Source of the DNA: a bacterium
GTDB lineage: Bacteria > BMS3Abin14
Reading direction: 5' to 3'
Length of the DNA: 10,508 bases
Assembly: GCA_029210545.1 (NCBI GenBank)
Contig: JARGFV010000089.1
Location: 1 to 10,508 of the forward strand
In this document: positions 1 through 6,287 of the stretch, one piece after another
How positions within the stretch are numbered: the first letter of the stretch is position 1
How the letters are laid out: every line of letters starts with the position of its first letter
The notes under the pieces: generated by a model
What the model was told of the DNA's origin: nothing
What the model saw: only the letters and a program-made list of their open reading frames with translations
Database searches by the model: none
Program-made: the position numbers and the translations under genes

Positions 1-30
1 GAAAGGGAAAACGACGCTTTTCCCTTTCCC
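1..30. repeat. Hairpin repeat, family 2 (left copy)
   Basis: Two arms, GAAAGGGAAAA and TTTTCCCTTTC, flank a short GC core (CGACGC), giving a near-perfect hairpin. The same hairpin occurs at 10475-10504 as its exact reverse complement. The window edge may cut off the first base of this copy. It lies beyond the 3' end of the rpiR-family gene, so it could also act in transcript ends. It does not look like a simple intrinsic terminator, because the T-run is inside the stem. Confidence 0.7.
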
Positions 31-50
31 CAGAACATTAAGGAGCCAGG

Positions 51-91
51 AAAAGTCCCGCCTGGACTTTTTGCGACTCTATCAAAGATAG
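51..91. repeat. Hairpin repeat, family 1 (copy A), just after the rpiR-family gene
   Basis: On the minus strand this holds GTCGCAAAAAGTCC, a 5-base loop, then GGACTTTT. It begins within ten bases of the stop codon of the RpiR-family gene. About 35 of 36 bases match the copy at 7513-7561, including the flanking TTTGATAGA, and the core also matches 10439-10469. A small CTATC-AAA-GATAG palindrome sits at 79-91. The position right behind a stop codon suggests a role in 3'-end formation or mRNA stability, which is an inference. Confidence 0.75.
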
Positions 92-97
92 CATGGA

Positions 98-952
98 TCA
101 GCCCTTCCAGTAGACATTCTGCTTTTCCCAGGCGTCCTCCATGTCGTTGAGGATGTTCAGGGTGTCTGCCCTGCTTTCGAACGCCAGCGCCGTCACCTGG
201 GCGTTGACCAGGCTGAGTGCAGCGGTAAAGGACTCCACGTGGGAGTCGAGCTCGTACGCGGCCGTCAGGCTGTGATGGGCGAACCGGTTCAGGGGTGAAA
301 GCTCACCGTCGGTGACAGCCACGACCCTGGCACCCCTTTCCCTCGCTTCCCTGAGCACTTCCACAGTCACCCTGGTGTACCTCGGAAATGCGAAACCGAT
401 GACAAGGTCCTTTTCCCCGAGGTCCCTCATCTGGTCCGGCATCTCTCCGATGCCCGGGGTCAGCAGGACCACGTCACGGCCCAGAAATTTCAGGGCGCTG
501 GCCATGAAGACTCCAAGGCAATGGGTCGAACGCAGGGCGATGATGAAGATCCGCTTCGCCTTGTCCATCTCATGGACAACCGCGGTGAAAAGGGCGGGGT
601 CGGTCTCTTCCATGGTCATTTTCAGGTTGTTGAGATCTCGCGCCATGACACTGTTGAGGACATCGGCAATCGATTCGACCCTGCGCACCGTTTCGCCCAG
701 CCGCTGGACAGTGGTGACCCTGGGCTGGACGAACTCCCTGAGCTTTCGCTTCAGGTGGGGATACCCCTTGTAGCCGAGAGCCTGGGCCAGGCGGACGATG
801 GTGGTATCGCTCACCTCGAGCTTGGCGGCCAGTTCGGTAGCAGTGTAGAAGGCGGCGTCTTCAGGGTGTTTGAGAATGAAGTCGAGGACATTACGCTGGG
901 TAGAAGTCAGGTCTCTGGTTCTTCCCTTGACGATCTGGTCGATCCTGATCAT
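98..952 (-). CDS. RpiR/MurR-family transcriptional regulator (HTH + SIS domain)
   Basis: A 284-residue protein with the two-domain layout of the RpiR family. The N-terminal helix-turn-helix (about residues 1-77) has its recognition region around residues 36-60, with the family-typical LEVSDTTIVRLAQALGYKGY. A SIS sugar-isomerase fold follows (about 115-260), with the typical string RIFIIALRSTHCLGVF. Family members bind phosphosugars or related ligands through the SIS domain and control sugar or cell-wall-sugar catabolic genes; the ligand cannot be read here. Length is normal. The ATG start at 952 is supported by a strong promoter 33 bp upstream, although the ribosome site (GGGGTGG) is weak. 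No sugar-catabolism gene lies in the window, so its target is unknown. A palindrome overlapping its own promoter suggests autoregulation. It is separated from the tol-pal cluster by a terminator and is its own transcription unit. Confidence 0.9.
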   Translation of the reverse strand: MIRIDQIVKGRTRDLTSTQRNVLDFILKHPEDAAFYTATELAAKLEVSDTTIVRLAQALGYKGYPHLKRKLREFVQPRVTTVQRLGETVRRVESIADVLNSVMARDLNNLKMTMEETDPALFTAVVHEMDKAKRIFIIALRSTHCLGVFMASALKFLGRDVVLLTPGIGEMPDQMRDLGEKDLVIGFAFPRYTRVTVEVLREARERGARVVAVTDGELSPLNRFAHHSLTAAYELDSHVESFTAALSLVNAQVTALAFESRADTLNILNDMEDAWEKQNVYWKG

Positions 953-970
953 GCCACCACCCCGATTACA

Positions 971-984
971 GCAGAATATTCTGC
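971..984. promoter_or_regulatory. Candidate operator, perfect 14-bp palindrome GCAGAATATTCTGC
   Basis: A perfect two-fold palindrome abuts the -10 box of the rpiR-family promoter and covers the expected transcription start. This is a classical position for a repressor operator. The most economical reading is autoregulation by the adjacent RpiR-family protein, whose relatives bind inverted repeats as dimers. The palindrome is seen directly; the binding protein is inferred. Confidence 0.6.
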
Positions 985-1013
985 ATTATAACAAAGGCGG
1001 GCAGGTTTTTCAA
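985..1013 (-). promoter_or_regulatory. Sigma-70-type promoter of the rpiR-family gene
   Basis: On the minus strand a TTGAAA box (1008-1013) is followed by exactly 17 bp and a perfect TATAAT (985-990). Expected transcription start is near 978, giving a leader of about 25 bases before the ATG at 952. This is the best-matching promoter in the window. Confidence 0.75.
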
Positions 1014-1216
1014 CACATTCGCAATTCCGGCGGCAATGGGCGATAGGCGATAGGGAAGATCGGTCCAACGTCCAATGGGGGGAAGCAAAGGGAGTGAGGG
1101 GGACCAAAGGGTAGACACCGGGGGAAGAGGTGTCAACACTCAACGATGTCATCGCGAACTGCTACCTATGCGAAGTGATCTCACTTCAAAGATGGGTTCG
1201 CCCTGCCGGGCGCACC
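1014..1216. other. Gene-free spacer between the pal-operon terminator and the rpiR-family promoter
   Basis: No credible gene. It holds two tandem copies of the heptamer GCGATAG (1040-1053), a purine-rich stretch (about 1076-1130) and a degenerate repeat half-site beginning TGTCATCGCGA (1147-1184), similar in reverse complement to 9211-9245. A small hairpin, CGCCC-TGCC-GGGCG, lies near 1199-1213 next to the terminator. Confidence 0.5.
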
Positions 1217-1247
1217 AAAAAAAACCAGGGGCCCTTGCGGGCCACCG
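1217..1247 (-). terminator. Rho-independent terminator of the tol-pal transcript
   Basis: On the minus strand a GC-rich stem (GGCCC/GGGCC, extended past one mismatch to about 9 pairs) is closed by a GCAA tetraloop and followed within a few bases by eight consecutive T residues (the A-run 1217-1224 on the plus strand). It lies about 40 bp after the stop codon of the last gene of the tol-pal cluster. Confidence 0.8.
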
Positions 1248-1286
1248 TATATTGTTTTTTCCGGCTATGCCGTTTATGTCCGGCTA

Positions 1287-1721
1287 TTATGGGCTGTTTT
1301 CCAGCATCTTCTTCAGCTTGTCGGCCAGGACGCGGACGTCCGCTTCGAGGCGGTTCGTTATATCCTCGAGGGCCTTGTCGATCTCGCCCCCCTTCTTGCG
1401 GTACTGGGCCATGAACTGTTCCACCTCGTCCATATAGGCCTTGAACGATTCGACCTTTTCGCCAAGTTCGTTAACCGTCCACCGCGAGTCGGCGAAATCC
1501 TTGCGGAGGGTTTCCACCTCATCTTCGAGCCCCTGGAGCTTCTCACCGAATCTGGACTGGTCCTCGGCCTTCCGGGCTGCCTGGGCTCTCTCCAGCACAC
1601 CGATCCTGGTGCCGTGATCCTTGAGCTGCCCATTGACCGAATCCAGGTCCACAGCTGTGGCGCAGCCTGTGGTCAGGACCAGAACTGAAAGGACCGCGAA
1701 GCGGGAAAGGAGCCTTCCCAT
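1287..1721 (-). CDS. Small coiled-coil lipoprotein of the tol-pal cluster (cpoB position)
   Basis: A 144-residue protein of unrecognised family. An N-terminal signal peptide ends in a lipobox-like LTTGC (Cys20), so it should be lipidated and envelope-anchored. The rest (about residues 24-144) is highly charged and heptad-like, rich in Leu, Glu, Lys and Arg, and predicted to form a long coiled coil. In proteobacteria the gene after pal is usually cpoB/ybgF, which has a short N-terminal coiled coil and then TPR repeats; this protein has no room for TPRs. The ATG at 1721 is the only in-frame start that keeps the signal peptide; a longer reading frame to 1934 overlaps pal and is not coding-like. 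The start is 13 bp after the pal stop. A GGAG lies directly against the ATG, too close for a normal ribosome site, so translation may be coupled to pal. Role as a Pal or Tol partner is inferred from position. Confidence 0.75.
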   Translation of the reverse strand: MGRLLSRFAVLSVLVLTTGCATAVDLDSVNGQLKDHGTRIGVLERAQAARKAEDQSRFGEKLQGLEDEVETLRKDFADSRWTVNELGEKVESFKAYMDEVEQFMAQYRKKGGEIDKALEDITNRLEADVRVLADKLKKMLENSP

Positions 1722-1734
1722 CTCCGTCGAACCG

Positions 1735-2307
1735 TTACTGGAGACCGAAGTGGGCCCGGCGGTTCTGCTTCCAGGCGTCCTCGTTGTGACCGGAGGCAAA
1801 AGGCTTCTCTTCGCCGTAGCTGATGGTCTTGATCCTCGACGCGGAGATGCCCAGGGACACGAGGTAGTCCTTGGCGGCGTTGGCCCGTCTCTCTCCGAGA
1901 CCCAGGTTGTACTCGTTGGTGCCGCGCTCGTCACAATGCCCCTCGATAACGATCTTCACGTTGGCTGCGTTCTTGAGGAGCTTGGCGTCGGCGGCCAGCG
2001 TGTCACGCGACTGGGAGGTCAGCTCCGATTTGTCGAAGGCATAGAAAACGTCCACCAGGTCGGAAACGTTGAAAGCCGGGACCGGGGGAGGAGGAGGCAC
2101 CACCTTGGCAGGTTCCGGTTTCGGCTGCTCAACAGGAGGAGGCGTGTACGCCTCGACCTTGGGCTGTTCCACCGGTTTAGCGGCCGGCTCGGATACCTGA
2201 GCCGTGGGACCCGGCTGGGCCGGTTTCTTGGCGCAATTGACCAGGGACAACGCAAAAACAAGGGCCATGAGAACGATTATAAGGGTACTTTTCCTTCCTC
2301 GGATCAC
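1735..2307 (-). CDS. pal: Peptidoglycan-associated lipoprotein Pal
   Basis: A 190-residue outer-membrane lipoprotein. It has a signal peptide (about 1-24), a candidate lipidated Cys25, a Pro/Val/Glu-rich linker (about 28-72) and a C-terminal OmpA-type peptidoglycan-binding domain (about 85-190). The domain carries the family hallmark IEGHCDERGTNEYNLGLGER, the conserved ALGERRA-type helix and a C-terminal NRRAHF segment. In the Tol-Pal complex Pal binds peptidoglycan and TolB and keeps the outer membrane attached during division. Translation starts at GTG (2307), supported by AGGAGG six bases upstream. The residue before Cys25 is Asn (SLVNC), whereas Gly, Ala or Ser is usual in proteobacterial lipoboxes; this is odd but no other Cys serves. 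tolB ends 197 bp upstream, so pal may also have its own promoter. Confidence 0.95.
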   Translation of the reverse strand: MIRGRKSTLIIVLMALVFALSLVNCAKKPAQPGPTAQVSEPAAKPVEQPKVEAYTPPPVEQPKPEPAKVVPPPPPVPAFNVSDLVDVFYAFDKSELTSQSRDTLAADAKLLKNAANVKIVIEGHCDERGTNEYNLGLGERRANAAKDYLVSLGISASRIKTISYGEEKPFASGHNEDAWKQNRRAHFGLQ

Positions 2308-2414
2308 TGTCCACCTCCTGATTATCGTCTGTTAAATTGGGAACCCGCACCCGCCGTGCAAAAGCCGGAAACCTTGGCTTTGTGAACCATCCACCATCCT
2401 AAGGATATTCTAGA

Positions 2415-2444
2415 TATATACCGTATTCCCCAGCCCGTTGTAAA
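2415..2444 (-). promoter_or_regulatory. Possible promoter of pal
   Basis: On the minus strand TTTACA (2439-2444) is followed after 18 bp by TATATA (2415-2420), about 108 bp upstream of the pal GTG. It would allow pal and the coiled-coil lipoprotein gene to be transcribed apart from tolQRAB. The boxes match the sigma-70 consensus only partly. A weak AAAGCC/GGCTTT hairpin follows in the leader. Confidence 0.4.
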
Positions 2445-2470
2445 GGAAGCTGTTGCAGCAATTTTCGCAA

Positions 2471-2500
2471 GTGCACATGTGCACCGGTGCACCAGTGCAC
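2471..2500. repeat. Four GTGCAC palindromes at exact 8-bp spacing
   Basis: GTGCAC occurs at 2471, 2479, 2487 and 2495, separated by the dinucleotides AT, CG and CA. Each hexamer is its own reverse complement, so the tract is both a tandem repeat and a palindrome. It ends 4 bp before the tolB stop codon (plus-strand coordinates 2505-2507), in the tolB-pal spacer. The function is unknown. Confidence 0.85.
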
Positions 2501-2504
2501 CTCC

Positions 2505-3836
2505 CTACTCCCCCCACGCAGGCTGGGTCTTGTCCCCGGGACCGGAAGTCACCCGGATCTGCCTGCGGCCGTCCCTGTCCACCATGTATATCTGGTACTC
2601 GCCGGTGCGGTCAGAGGTGAAAACGACATGTCTCCCGTCAGGGCTCCAGGCCGGGTCCTCGCTGTTACCGGCCTCCCCCACCAGGGCCCTGTACTCCAGC
2701 GTGTCGGGGTTGACGAGGGCGATGCCGAACTTTCCCCCGATCCGGGTCGTGTAGGCGATGAGGTCGCCTCTGGGAGACCACGCCGGGGAGGTGTCGTAGA
2801 TGCCCTCGAAGGTGAGTCGCTGGACCCCTGAGCCGTCCGCGTTCATGACGAAGATCTGCGGCTTCCCGTACCTGTCCGAAACGAAGGCGATGCGCTCGCC
2901 GTCGGGGGACCATGTCGGCGAGGCCTCCACACTTTTAAGCCACGTCAGCCGCGTCAGGCTTTTGCCCCGGTCGTCCGTGACGTAAATGTCGGGGTTTCCG
3001 TCCACATTTTTCATGAAGGCGAGGCGCCTGCCGTCAGGGGAGAACTCCGCCCCCACATCCACCCCCTCACCGCCCGAGATCCTCTCCTCCTTCCCCTTCA
3101 GGGAGAGGGAATATAGGTTGGGATCGCTGTGCTTGTATGAAGTGTAGATAAGACCCTGAGCGTCGGGCCACCATTCCGGGGAAAGGTTGATGGACCCGTT
3201 GCGGGTGACCTTTTTGACCTGGGCCCCGTCATAGTCCATGGAGTAGATCTCCTTGCCCTTCCCCCCGGACTGGACGAACAGCACCTTGCTCAGGAAGATC
3301 CCCTCTTCCCCGGTGACCTGCTTCATGACCTCGTTGGAGAACATGTGGGCCATGTTGCGGACCTGGACCGGAGTTCCTTTCCACCGCTTGGCAACGACCT
3401 CCTTCCTCTGGAAGACGTCGTAAAGATGGAGTTCCAGTTCGATGTCGCCGTCCGGACGAAGCAGATATCCCGTTTTGACGAGGGCTTCGGCGTTGATGAG
3501 TTCCCAATCGTCGAAAGCGAACTCACCGGAAGCGATGCCGGTCGATCCCAGGTCCTCCATGAAGAGAACGGGATCGAGCACCCGGAAAACGCCGGAGAAC
3601 TCCAGGTCCCCGGAAAGAACCTCACCGACTTCCCTGGCGATGAGAGGGATGGGCTCTGACCCCTCAAGGGGGATGGCGGTCTGCACCGCAATGGGCATCC
3701 TCCTCGTGGCCGGAGCGTTGATGTCCAGATATATTTTTGCCCACACATCACGGGGCAAAAATATATGTGAAGTGACCAGGATTGAAAGGGATACAATCAG
3801 TATTCCGGTGAACGATTCCTTTGAAACGGATAGCAT
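2505..3836 (-). CDS. tolB: Tol-Pal system protein TolB
   Basis: A 443-residue periplasmic protein of normal TolB length. It has an N-terminal signal peptide with likely cleavage after VWA (residue 33), an N-terminal TolB domain (about 34-165) and a beta-propeller of PD40-type repeats (about 185-440). The repeat signature WSPDG or a variant occurs at least five times (EFSPDGRRLAF, TWSPDGERIAF, AWSPRGDLIAY, AWSPDGRHVVF, and the degenerate LSPEWWPDA). TolB docks on Pal and is released by TolA pulling. The ATG start has AGGGA nine bases upstream. The start is 215 bp from the end of tolA, a spacer with a terminator-like hairpin and a 7-bp repeat array, so tolB may be partly uncoupled from tolQRA. 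A perfect 14-bp inverted repeat lies within codons 25-36. Confidence 0.95.
   Translation of the reverse strand: MLSVSKESFTGILIVSLSILVTSHIFLPRDVWAKIYLDINAPATRRMPIAVQTAIPLEGSEPIPLIAREVGEVLSGDLEFSGVFRVLDPVLFMEDLGSTGIASGEFAFDDWELINAEALVKTGYLLRPDGDIELELHLYDVFQRKEVVAKRWKGTPVQVRNMAHMFSNEVMKQVTGEEGIFLSKVLFVQSGGKGKEIYSMDYDGAQVKKVTRNGSINLSPEWWPDAQGLIYTSYKHSDPNLYSLSLKGKEERISGGEGVDVGAEFSPDGRRLAFMKNVDGNPDIYVTDDRGKSLTRLTWLKSVEASPTWSPDGERIAFVSDRYGKPQIFVMNADGSGVQRLTFEGIYDTSPAWSPRGDLIAYTTRIGGKFGIALVNPDTLEYRALVGEAGNSEDPAWSPDGRHVVFTSDRTGEYQIYMVDRDGRRQIRVTSGPGDKTQPAWGE
3729..3766 (-). repeat. Perfect 14-bp inverted repeat inside tolB, at the signal-peptide region
   Basis: ATATATTTTTGCCC (3729-3742) and its exact reverse complement (3753-3766) flank a 10-base loop. 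It covers codons 25-36 of tolB, spanning the predicted signal-peptidase site. In mRNA it would form a stable hairpin about 70 bases after the start codon. A perfect stem inside conserved coding sequence is unexpected by chance. Confidence 0.8.
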
Positions 3837-3997
3837 CAGTTAATTCCCTTGCCGTGCTCGTGTAGTAAAAATATCCCGCCTTCGCCGAGAGTTTCCACCT
3901 GGACTAAAGCTTAGCCTTGACAAACAGGCATGGCAGACCGGTTTCGGTGTCTGTCCTACTGATGGAACATTGTGAATTCCGGATCTCAAACGACCTG

Positions 3998-4029
3998 AAA
4001 CTGTAAACCGTAAACTGTAAACTGTAAAC
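3998..4029. repeat. 7-bp tandem array (AAACTGT)4 in the tolA-tolB spacer
   Basis: Four consecutive heptamers, AAACTGT, AAACCGT, AAACTGT, AAACTGT, then a partial AAAC. The array abuts the hairpin at 4031-4047. No coding role is visible. Confidence 0.85.
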
Positions 4030-4030
4030 A

Positions 4031-4047
4031 GGGCAGCTCCGCTGCCC
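4031..4047 (-). terminator. Terminator-like hairpin just after tolA
   Basis: GGGCAGC and GCTGCCC pair perfectly around a 3-base loop, starting five bases after the tolA stop codon. On the minus strand it is followed by TGTTTACAGTTTAC, which is T-rich but not a clean U-tract. It may attenuate transcription between tolA and tolB rather than end it completely. Confidence 0.45.
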
Positions 4048-4051
4048 TGCC

Positions 4052-4873
4052 CTATTCCGGATAGCGGAAATTCACCCCCACCTCCAGGGACCCGTCCGCC
4101 AAATTTTCCGGCAGGGGCGGCAAAGGTTTTTTCATGATGGCCCGGATGGCGGACTGATCGTAATAAGGATTACCCGATTTCTTCTCGACCCAGTACTGCT
4201 GGATGTCTCCCATGGGGGAGATCCGGATACCCACAACGGTGAGGAGGCTGGCCCCGGCGGTCACTCCCTCCGGCAGTACCCAGGAGGCTCTTATCTGGGC
4301 CCATATCTGGTCGTAGTAGGCACGGAACCTCAGGTCCGATGCCTGTCCCCCTCCTCCCGTTATCACCTGTTTACCTGCTGTCCCCGTTTCAGGTTCGGCC
4401 TCATCAGGCCTGGCGGCCTTCCCGGCCCGATCGGCAGGGTCGGAGGCATAGGACTCGTAAAGGCGGCGGGCCTCCTGCTCGAGTTCCACGATCCGCCTGC
4501 GGCGCTCGAGGCGGGCGGCCTCATCCCCCCCCGCCGGACGGATCTCCTCCAGCGCATGGTCGGGGGTGGGAGGCTCCTTTGCGGGAGCCACCGTCCGGTC
4601 CGGCTTCCTTTCCTGGGCCTCGACGGCAGTGGTTCTTGCCGGGCTCCTTTGAGGCGCTTCAGCCGCCGGTCTGGACGCCGGGGATGGAGGCAATGTGACG
4701 AGGTCCACGGTGTAGGTTGGAGAGTAGGTGGTTCCGGTCATCCGGAAAAGGGTCACACTGCCGGCAGCGACGAGGATGACAATGTGGATCCCCACGGATA
4801 CGAGGAACGACCGCTTGAACTCACGTTCCCTGAAGTGGTGTCCCTGACCTGATGGAAGAGTGTGTGCCGTCAC
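4052..4873 (-). CDS. tolA: TolA/TonB-family energy-transducing protein
   Basis: A 273-residue inner-membrane-anchored periplasmic protein. It has a cytoplasmic N-terminus (1-20), one transmembrane helix (about 21-43, FLVSVGIHIVILVAAGSV, with the SxxxH-type motif typical of TonB/TolA helices), a Pro/Ala-rich stretch (about 60-110), a charged helical segment (about 112-150) and a C-terminal TonB/TolA domain (about 180-273) with SWVLPEG and a closing VNFRYPE. Its place directly after tolQ and tolR makes it the TolA of this system, linking the proton motor to TolB and Pal. The periplasmic helical arm is much shorter than in E. coli TolA. Translation appears to start at GTG (4873), 19 bp after the tolR stop, with only a weak upstream GGA; an exact start is uncertain. 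Confidence 0.88.
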   Translation of the reverse strand: MTAHTLPSGQGHHFREREFKRSFLVSVGIHIVILVAAGSVTLFRMTGTTYSPTYTVDLVTLPPSPASRPAAEAPQRSPARTTAVEAQERKPDRTVAPAKEPPTPDHALEEIRPAGGDEAARLERRRRIVELEQEARRLYESYASDPADRAGKAARPDEAEPETGTAGKQVITGGGGQASDLRFRAYYDQIWAQIRASWVLPEGVTAGASLLTVVGIRISPMGDIQQYWVEKKSGNPYYDQSAIRAIMKKPLPPLPENLADGSLEVGVNFRYPE

Positions 4874-4892
4874 TTTCAGTCCGTCACCGCTT

Positions 4893-5303
4893 CTAGAGCT
4901 GATCGGGCTCCGTCACCAGCCCGATCCTCTCCACACCGGCCCCTTTCAGCACCGACATGGCGGCGACGATGGTGCCGTAGGAGATCCTGGAATCACCCCT
5001 GAGGTACACCGGCCGGCCGCCGAGCTCGGAAAAAAGGACCGGTGCCCGGCGCCTGAACTCGGCGAGGGTGAAGCTGTGCTTGTTGAGGTGGATCTGCCCG
5101 CTGCGGTCAATGGAAATGGTCACGGCCCTCTCCCCTTTCTCAAGGGGGGCGGTACCGGCCGTGGGAAGCTGGACGTCGATCCCCGACTGCAGCATGGGAG
5201 CTGTGACCATGAAAACGATGAGCAGCACCAGCATGACGTCCACCAGGGGAGTCACGTTGATATCCGACATGATCCGCCTTTCACCACCCCTTCTCATGGC
5301 CAT
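4893..5303 (-). CDS. tolR: TolR, ExbD/TolR-family proton-channel subunit
   Basis: A 136-residue inner-membrane protein with a short cytoplasmic N-terminus, one transmembrane helix (about 18-38) and a periplasmic domain. The helix carries the conserved Asp22 in INVTPLVDVMLVLLIVFM, the proton-pathway residue of the family. The periplasmic part contains the conserved VYLRGDSRISYGTIV segment. Together with TolQ it forms the proton-driven stator that energises TolA. The ATG at 5303 overlaps the TGA of tolQ by one base (TGATG), and an AGGAGG lies eight bases upstream inside tolQ, so the two are translationally coupled. Confidence 0.95.
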   Translation of the reverse strand: MAMRRGGERRIMSDINVTPLVDVMLVLLIVFMVTAPMLQSGIDVQLPTAGTAPLEKGERAVTISIDRSGQIHLNKHSFTLAEFRRRAPVLFSELGGRPVYLRGDSRISYGTIVAAMSVLKGAGVERIGLVTEPDQL

Positions 5304-6070
5304 CAGCTTTTCCTCCTGAAATGACGCTCGATGATGTTGAGAAATTCTGCTGTAAAGGTGCTCATATCATTGTCCAGGATACGGATCTTCTGGATGAAAT
5401 AGTTATAACCGACCACAGCGGGTATAGCTGCCGCAAGACCGCCGGCCGTCGCTACCAGGGCCTCTGAGATCCCGGGAGCGACCGAGAGAAGGCTCGCACT
5501 CCCCGCCAACCCTATACTCCTGAAAGCGTTCATTATTCCCCAGACTGTTCCGAAAAGACCGATAAAGGGAGCCGTGCTGCCTGTAGTGGCCAGAAAAGGG
5601 AGTGCCCTTTCCAGCCTGGTCAGTTCGGTCTCCGCCGCCTTGGACAGGGCCCGTTTGATGTTGTCAAGGCCTTCCACCTCCTTGATGAGCCCGCCCGGTT
5701 CCTCCGGAACGTCGTTGGCCGTCTGCTGCTGGCGCATCCGGGATACCCGGACCAGTTCGATATATCCGGCCCTGAAGATGGAAGCCACCGGGGAGAAAGT
5801 CATCTCCTCTGCCCCTTCGTGTATCGTGCTCAGGCGCTGCTGGTGTAAAAACAGGTTGTGGAACCGCCGGTTTTCCGTCTCTGCCTGCCGGAACATCCTC
5901 CACTTGTAGAAGATGATGGCCCAGGTCATGACCGACATGAGAAGCAGCAGGATGAGGACCAGCTGGACCACAGGCCCGGCCCTGAGGATCATGGAAAGGA
6001 CGCCAAGTTCCACCTCGCGGCCCACCTGGGCAGTGGCGAGTTGTGGGATGATGGTGAGATCAGCGATCAA
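5303..6070 (-). CDS. tolQ: TolQ, MotA/TolQ/ExbB-family proton-channel protein
   Basis: A 255-residue inner-membrane protein with three transmembrane segments (about 33-54, 155-180 and 190-213). It has the family signature across the second and third helices, including ATTGSTAPFIGLFGTVWGIM and EALVATAGGLAAAIPAVVGYN. It forms the pentameric channel around the TolR dimer that converts proton flow into TolA movement. The likely start codon is TTG (6070), chosen because a GGAGG sits five bases upstream (6076-6080) and no ATG precedes the first helix. It is the first gene of the tol-pal cluster; the usual upstream ybgC thioesterase gene is absent and replaced by a repeat-rich spacer. Confidence 0.95.
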   Translation of the reverse strand: MIADLTIIPQLATAQVGREVELGVLSMILRAGPVVQLVLILLLLMSVMTWAIIFYKWRMFRQAETENRRFHNLFLHQQRLSTIHEGAEEMTFSPVASIFRAGYIELVRVSRMRQQQTANDVPEEPGGLIKEVEGLDNIKRALSKAAETELTRLERALPFLATTGSTAPFIGLFGTVWGIMNAFRSIGLAGSASLLSVAPGISEALVATAGGLAAAIPAVVGYNYFIQKIRILDNDMSTFTAEFLNIIERHFRRKS

Positions 6071-6105
6071 TGATGCCTCCGTGGTTACGTGGAGCAGTTG
6101 TGTGT

Positions 6106-6111
6106 TTTATA
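6106..6111 (-). promoter_or_regulatory. Possible -10 box of the tolQ promoter
   Basis: TATAAA on the minus strand lies about 36 bp before the tolQ TTG. No good -35 box is seen; that position falls at the edge of the 7-bp repeat array at 6120-6150, so repeat length could influence promoter strength. This is a weak call. Confidence 0.3.
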
Positions 6112-6119
6112 AGCCATGG

Positions 6120-6150
6120 GAAGGTAGAAGGTGGAAGGAGGAAGGTGGAA
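6120..6150. repeat. 7-bp tandem array (GAAGGTG)4 upstream of tolQ
   Basis: Heptamers GAAGGTA, GAAGGTG, GAAGGAG, GAAGGTG and a partial GAA follow without gaps. The period equals that of the unrelated arrays at 3998-4029 and 7033-7053. Confidence 0.85.
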
Positions 6151-6287
6151 TAAAATCTCAATCAAAACATATGCCCTGTCTTCCTTCTTCCTTCATAACC
6201 AATTTTATATTCCAGATTCCCGAACAACAAACTTCCGCATTTTCTAAGCCAGTGCGTGCTGGGTGTCAATGGGAGACAGGGAAAAAC

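Noticed and set aside
953-1286. Short plus- and minus-strand frames (for example 949-1152 and 1130-1414) as possible small genes.
   Set aside because: No ribosome site, low-complexity or repeat-derived sequence, and overlap with a terminator and the rpiR promoter.
1722-1934. Longer reading frame extending the coiled-coil lipoprotein gene upstream into pal.
   Set aside because: The extra 71 residues are a Ser/Thr/Pro/Arg-rich shadow of pal in another frame; the signal peptide and lipobox begin exactly at the ATG at 1721.
1621-2385. A 254-codon plus-strand frame over pal.
   Set aside because: Antisense shadow of pal and the lipoprotein gene; composition is Arg/Gly/Leu-rich with no domain.
3909-3950. 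A TTGACA box on the plus strand in the tolA-tolB spacer.
   Set aside because: No suitable -10 box at normal spacing and no plus-strand gene downstream.
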